Shown in pieces: positions 17,780-20,306 of a stretch of 20,306 bases of DNA. The notes beneath the pieces are model-generated. The model did no database searches and had not been told where the DNA came from. It saw nothing but the letters and a program-made list of their open reading frames with translations. Source of the DNA: Temnopleurus reevesii (taxonomy: Eukaryota; Echinodermata; Echinoidea; Temnopleuroida; Temnopleuridae); contig BQKZ01010007.1 of the NCBI GenBank assembly GCA_036244855.1, positions 1 through 20,306 on the forward strand, given 5' to 3'. Both the position numbers and the translations under genes were made by a program. Within the stretch, counting starts at the first letter, position 1. Each line of letters opens with the position of its first letter.

Positions 17780-18693
17780 GTAATCCAACAGTATTTACAT
17801 ACTCTCTGGTGGTAATACGCTACGAGTATCGCGATACCGTTAGTATCAAGATGAATTATGATAGAATAGATTTTTATTTGAATTAAATATTCTGGACTAC
17901 ATTCGACCAGAATACTTCATAGAGGTGATTATTTTGGCATATCCGAGGTACACAACAAGTCGTAAGCATAACAGCAATGTGTGCAAATGTAGTTTTCCAC
18001 CGTCAATAAGAAATGTCGAAATCCAAATTTTGTGCAAATGTTGTGTATTTAGGCGGCATCATTATGTACCGTTTTCCCCTTTTCTGACCTCATCCCTGGT
18101 TAATTATTGGGCAATGCCCGTGTTTCAAAATATTCAGTCGGAATATGTGGCATGGATTAAGGTCGTATTTTGGTTCAAATCCTCATTCAAAACGGTTCAA
18201 TAGTAGATATGAAGGATCTATTTGGTTAGAAGCAGGCTTTTTATGCCAAGTGTAATTTTTACACTCCAAAAACAATAGGTTCAAAATTAAATAGACAGCT
18301 ATCTTTGCACCTGATGATAATTTTTTTATTGTATACTTGTTTGGAAACACTCTAAGATTGTTCGATAATATTGACCTTGCATTATCATCATAGGCAACAG
18401 AGTGTGAGCACAACTATTGGAAAAAAAGTATGTCCAACTTATTTTCAAATTTTGCTTATGTTGGACAAACTTTAATCAACATTGGTGTAGGCAGTAAACT
18501 GTTCAGTGTCTGGTAAATTTTTGCCCAGCCTTGGTATTAGAAAATGTCCTCATTTGCCTGTCAAAATATAATGAATCTATTTGAATCCAAAATAATGAGT
18601 TGCAGATTAATTACAAGTATTTGACCAATGCCTTTATTTGTGTAGAAGGAGAGAAATAAAATTACGAGAACATTTTTAACTTCTTTGTAATGT
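17780..18693. other. AT-rich stretch, no gene seen
   Basis: Frames of 76-92 codons at 17925-18203 and 18183-18413 show no recognisable domain and AT-rich composition. They are not called as genes. Confidence 0.5.
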
Positions 18694-19200
18694 TTGCGAA
18701 TTTTACGAGCATTAGGATGCAAAAAAAAAAAGAATTTTCGTGATTTTGACGAGATTTATGTTCTTCCGCATTCCTGCCTTTTTTTATTGAAACCTGATAT
18801 CCCGAGAATTGATTATTTGGGTCCATCAATATGTGTTGTTAATTGCGGTGTACCTCAGGGCTCTGTAATTGGGCCGCATTTTTTCTTGTATATGGAAATG
18901 ATATTTCTGATCAGCTCATTGTAGAATACTTCTTTATGCTTATGCTCGGTGCTTATTTTATTGAGAAAAAAAAACCCTGAAGTAATAGATAAAAAAAAAT
19001 ACTAACGATCTGTCGAATGTTTCACTCTCTTTTGATTAAGCTAACAAGCTAATTATCAACACATAATAAGATGAACGCTTGTGATGAATGATTAAATCTG
19101 CATTAATGTTTCTGGAATAAAGACATTTTGCTAATTATCTTGGTAAAACTTTACACACCAATCATGTTACACATATCCAGATACCTGCTCTCATAAAATA
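18694..19200 (+). pseudogene. Decayed non-LTR retrotransposon reverse transcriptase
   Basis: The frame from 18694 carries VVNCGVPQGSVIGPHFFLY (18835-18891), a clear match to the conserved GVPQGSVLGPLLFLLY block of CR1/L2/Jockey-group reverse transcriptases. A frameshift then gives YGNDISDQ, equivalent to the usual YINDI segment. A further shift gives LLYAYARC (YAYA at 18935-18946), where the catalytic YADD is expected, so both catalytic aspartates appear lost. DLSNVSLSFD, a stop, then ANKLIINT (about 19007-19063) matches the usual segment after the catalytic box. FANYLGKTLHTNHVTHIQ (19127-19180) fits the YLGV region. Frameshifts and stops make it non-functional. Neither the upstream endonuclease nor the C-terminal end is recognised. 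Confidence 0.75.
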
Positions 19201-20125
19201 TGACAACCGCATTCAAAGACTGCTAGTTCACACCTATCATAAATTCCTTTTCATTTTATTATTCGGAATCCAATTTATTCCTTTAAATAGATGTATATCT
19301 TTCAAGTTTGGATATTTTAGGGTATTGTTTTGTAATCTGATTCGTAATTTCTAGCTACTTTTTTTCATCAGATATTTATTTTCTGTGGTATGTTAGTGTA
19401 TTAGAGTATATAAAACTTGATATTGTATTTTTACATCTAGATTATGTTTCCTACCAGTTTGTGTTTTGTATGTTTTGTCTAGTGGGCGTATGAACCAAAT
19501 GAAAACATATTCCATCCCACGAGTGGTAAATGAATTAGCAGAATACGAGTAGATAAATGAGAACGATTTAAGGAATTTTGATGCCACATCCGGATATTTT
19601 AAGATGATTGGGGGGAGGAAAATGTTACTCCTTTGACTTTTACAAGCAAACATTTGACTTCCCGTATTCGACACATTATATGTTTTATCAAGAGCAGTTA
19701 TAGAATGGCAGGAATTGCAAACCTGAACTCTTTTCTAAAATAACAATAAACCAAAAGTGAAAGATGTGGTATCATATTTCACATCGATATCCACTCTCGG
19801 TGGTCGAACCCTGAATTTATGAATTTATTGCGTATTTATTCGCGGGGTGCGACTTTCTAGTCAATGATCTGAGGTTTCGTCTGCAACCCACGCGTTATTT
19901 TCCCCCAGAAACAATCATCAATAGTATTATTTGATTGGAGGGGTCTTAAAAGATACAAAGTCAACCAACCAACTTTTGAGGAAAATTTTCCTTGGTATTA
20001 TCAGGCTAATTGTCAACTTTACTTACTATTAGGCAAAGTATTGCACATTGACCTTGTACGTGAATTTATTTAAAATGGAACAATAACATATTTCAAATTA
20101 GGAATCACAATTATTCATTCTGAAA
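19201..20125. other. AT-rich stretch, possibly LINE remnant at left
   Basis: This lies downstream of the reverse-transcriptase fossil and may hold its degraded C-terminal part, but no block is clear. The 93-codon minus-strand frame at 19393-19674 has no recognisable domain. Confidence 0.4.
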
Positions 20126-20306
20126 TGCTTGCAGAATTGATGTGACTACCGTATATTATTATATTAAAACCTCAAAATTGTATACATTTCTTGAAAGATA
20201 GGGGAATGTAAAATTGTGTGTACATAATTAATTGGACGTTCTTAATGTTGCCAACAAAGATTGTGCCAAAGTTTCCAACTCAAGAATGTCCATTGAATTA
20301 AAGAAA
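20126..20306. repeat. Dispersed repeat family I, copy 2 (runs to window edge)
   Basis: ATGCTTGCAGAATTGATGTG matches 7483-7502 exactly and CTTGAAAGATAGGGGAATGT resembles the sequence that follows there. Near the edge, TGCCAAAGTTTCCAACTCAA, then G, is the approximate reverse complement of 7395-7416. The order of blocks differs from copy 1, so the repeat may be rearranged. Confidence 0.45.

Noticed and set aside
19393..19674. 93-codon minus-strand frame, or the C-terminal part of the plus-strand LINE
   Set aside because: No conserved block could be identified in either reading, so neither a gene nor a LINE extension is called.

Overview
This looks like a non-coding, repeat-dense stretch of an AT-rich animal genome, most likely an echinoderm and probably a sea urchin. 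I infer this from two tRNA-headed SINE copies with a shared body, from a foldback transposon built like the sea-urchin TU elements I know from the literature, and from the decayed LINE and many MITE-like palindromes. No sequence search was possible, so the species is not established. I see no confident host protein-coding gene, no rRNA gene and no functional tRNA gene. Most long open frames fall in SINEs, palindromes or AT-rich sequence.

Layout, left to right. Positions 1-2030 are AT-rich with a CT-rich tract near 460-570 and a TATC microsatellite near 2030. Positions 2105-2800 hold a composite repeat with tRNA-like ends, split by a minus-strand SINE (2428-2705). A dispersed repeat lies twice in opposite orientations (3255-3456 and 3672-3895). 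Two palindromes follow: an imperfect 169-bp foldback (3978-4146) and a perfect 37-bp-arm hairpin (4308-4386) flanked by 12-bp direct repeats. Then come a polypurine tract (4482-4591) and a second minus-strand SINE (5282-5555).

From 6.4 to 8.8 kb there are MITE-like elements of three families (A at 6413 and 7832, B at 8095, C at 8612). The clearest single element is a 535-bp TU-like foldback transposon at 10480-11014. Each inverted arm is a 15-16-bp tandem array, and an exact 8-bp target duplication flanks it. A second family B copy sits 40 bp downstream (11055-11298).

Positions 12151-12764 are three tandem copies of a roughly 200-211-bp unit with an internal hairpin. The second copy of the tRNA-like composite repeat follows directly (12786-13175). 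A LINE-type 3' stem-loop with an AAAT/AAAC tail is at 13971-14070, a second family C copy at 14579-14777, and a diverged family A relative at 15542-15680. Next to it is a GC-rich open segment (15693-15956, minus) that is the only candidate exon. A palindromic MITE is at 16824-16957. A decayed non-LTR reverse transcriptase with a recognisable GVPQGS block lies at about 18694-19200.

The elements do not form a pathway. The window reads as intergenic or intronic DNA shaped by repeated insertion of small non-autonomous transposons, several with strong hairpin potential.
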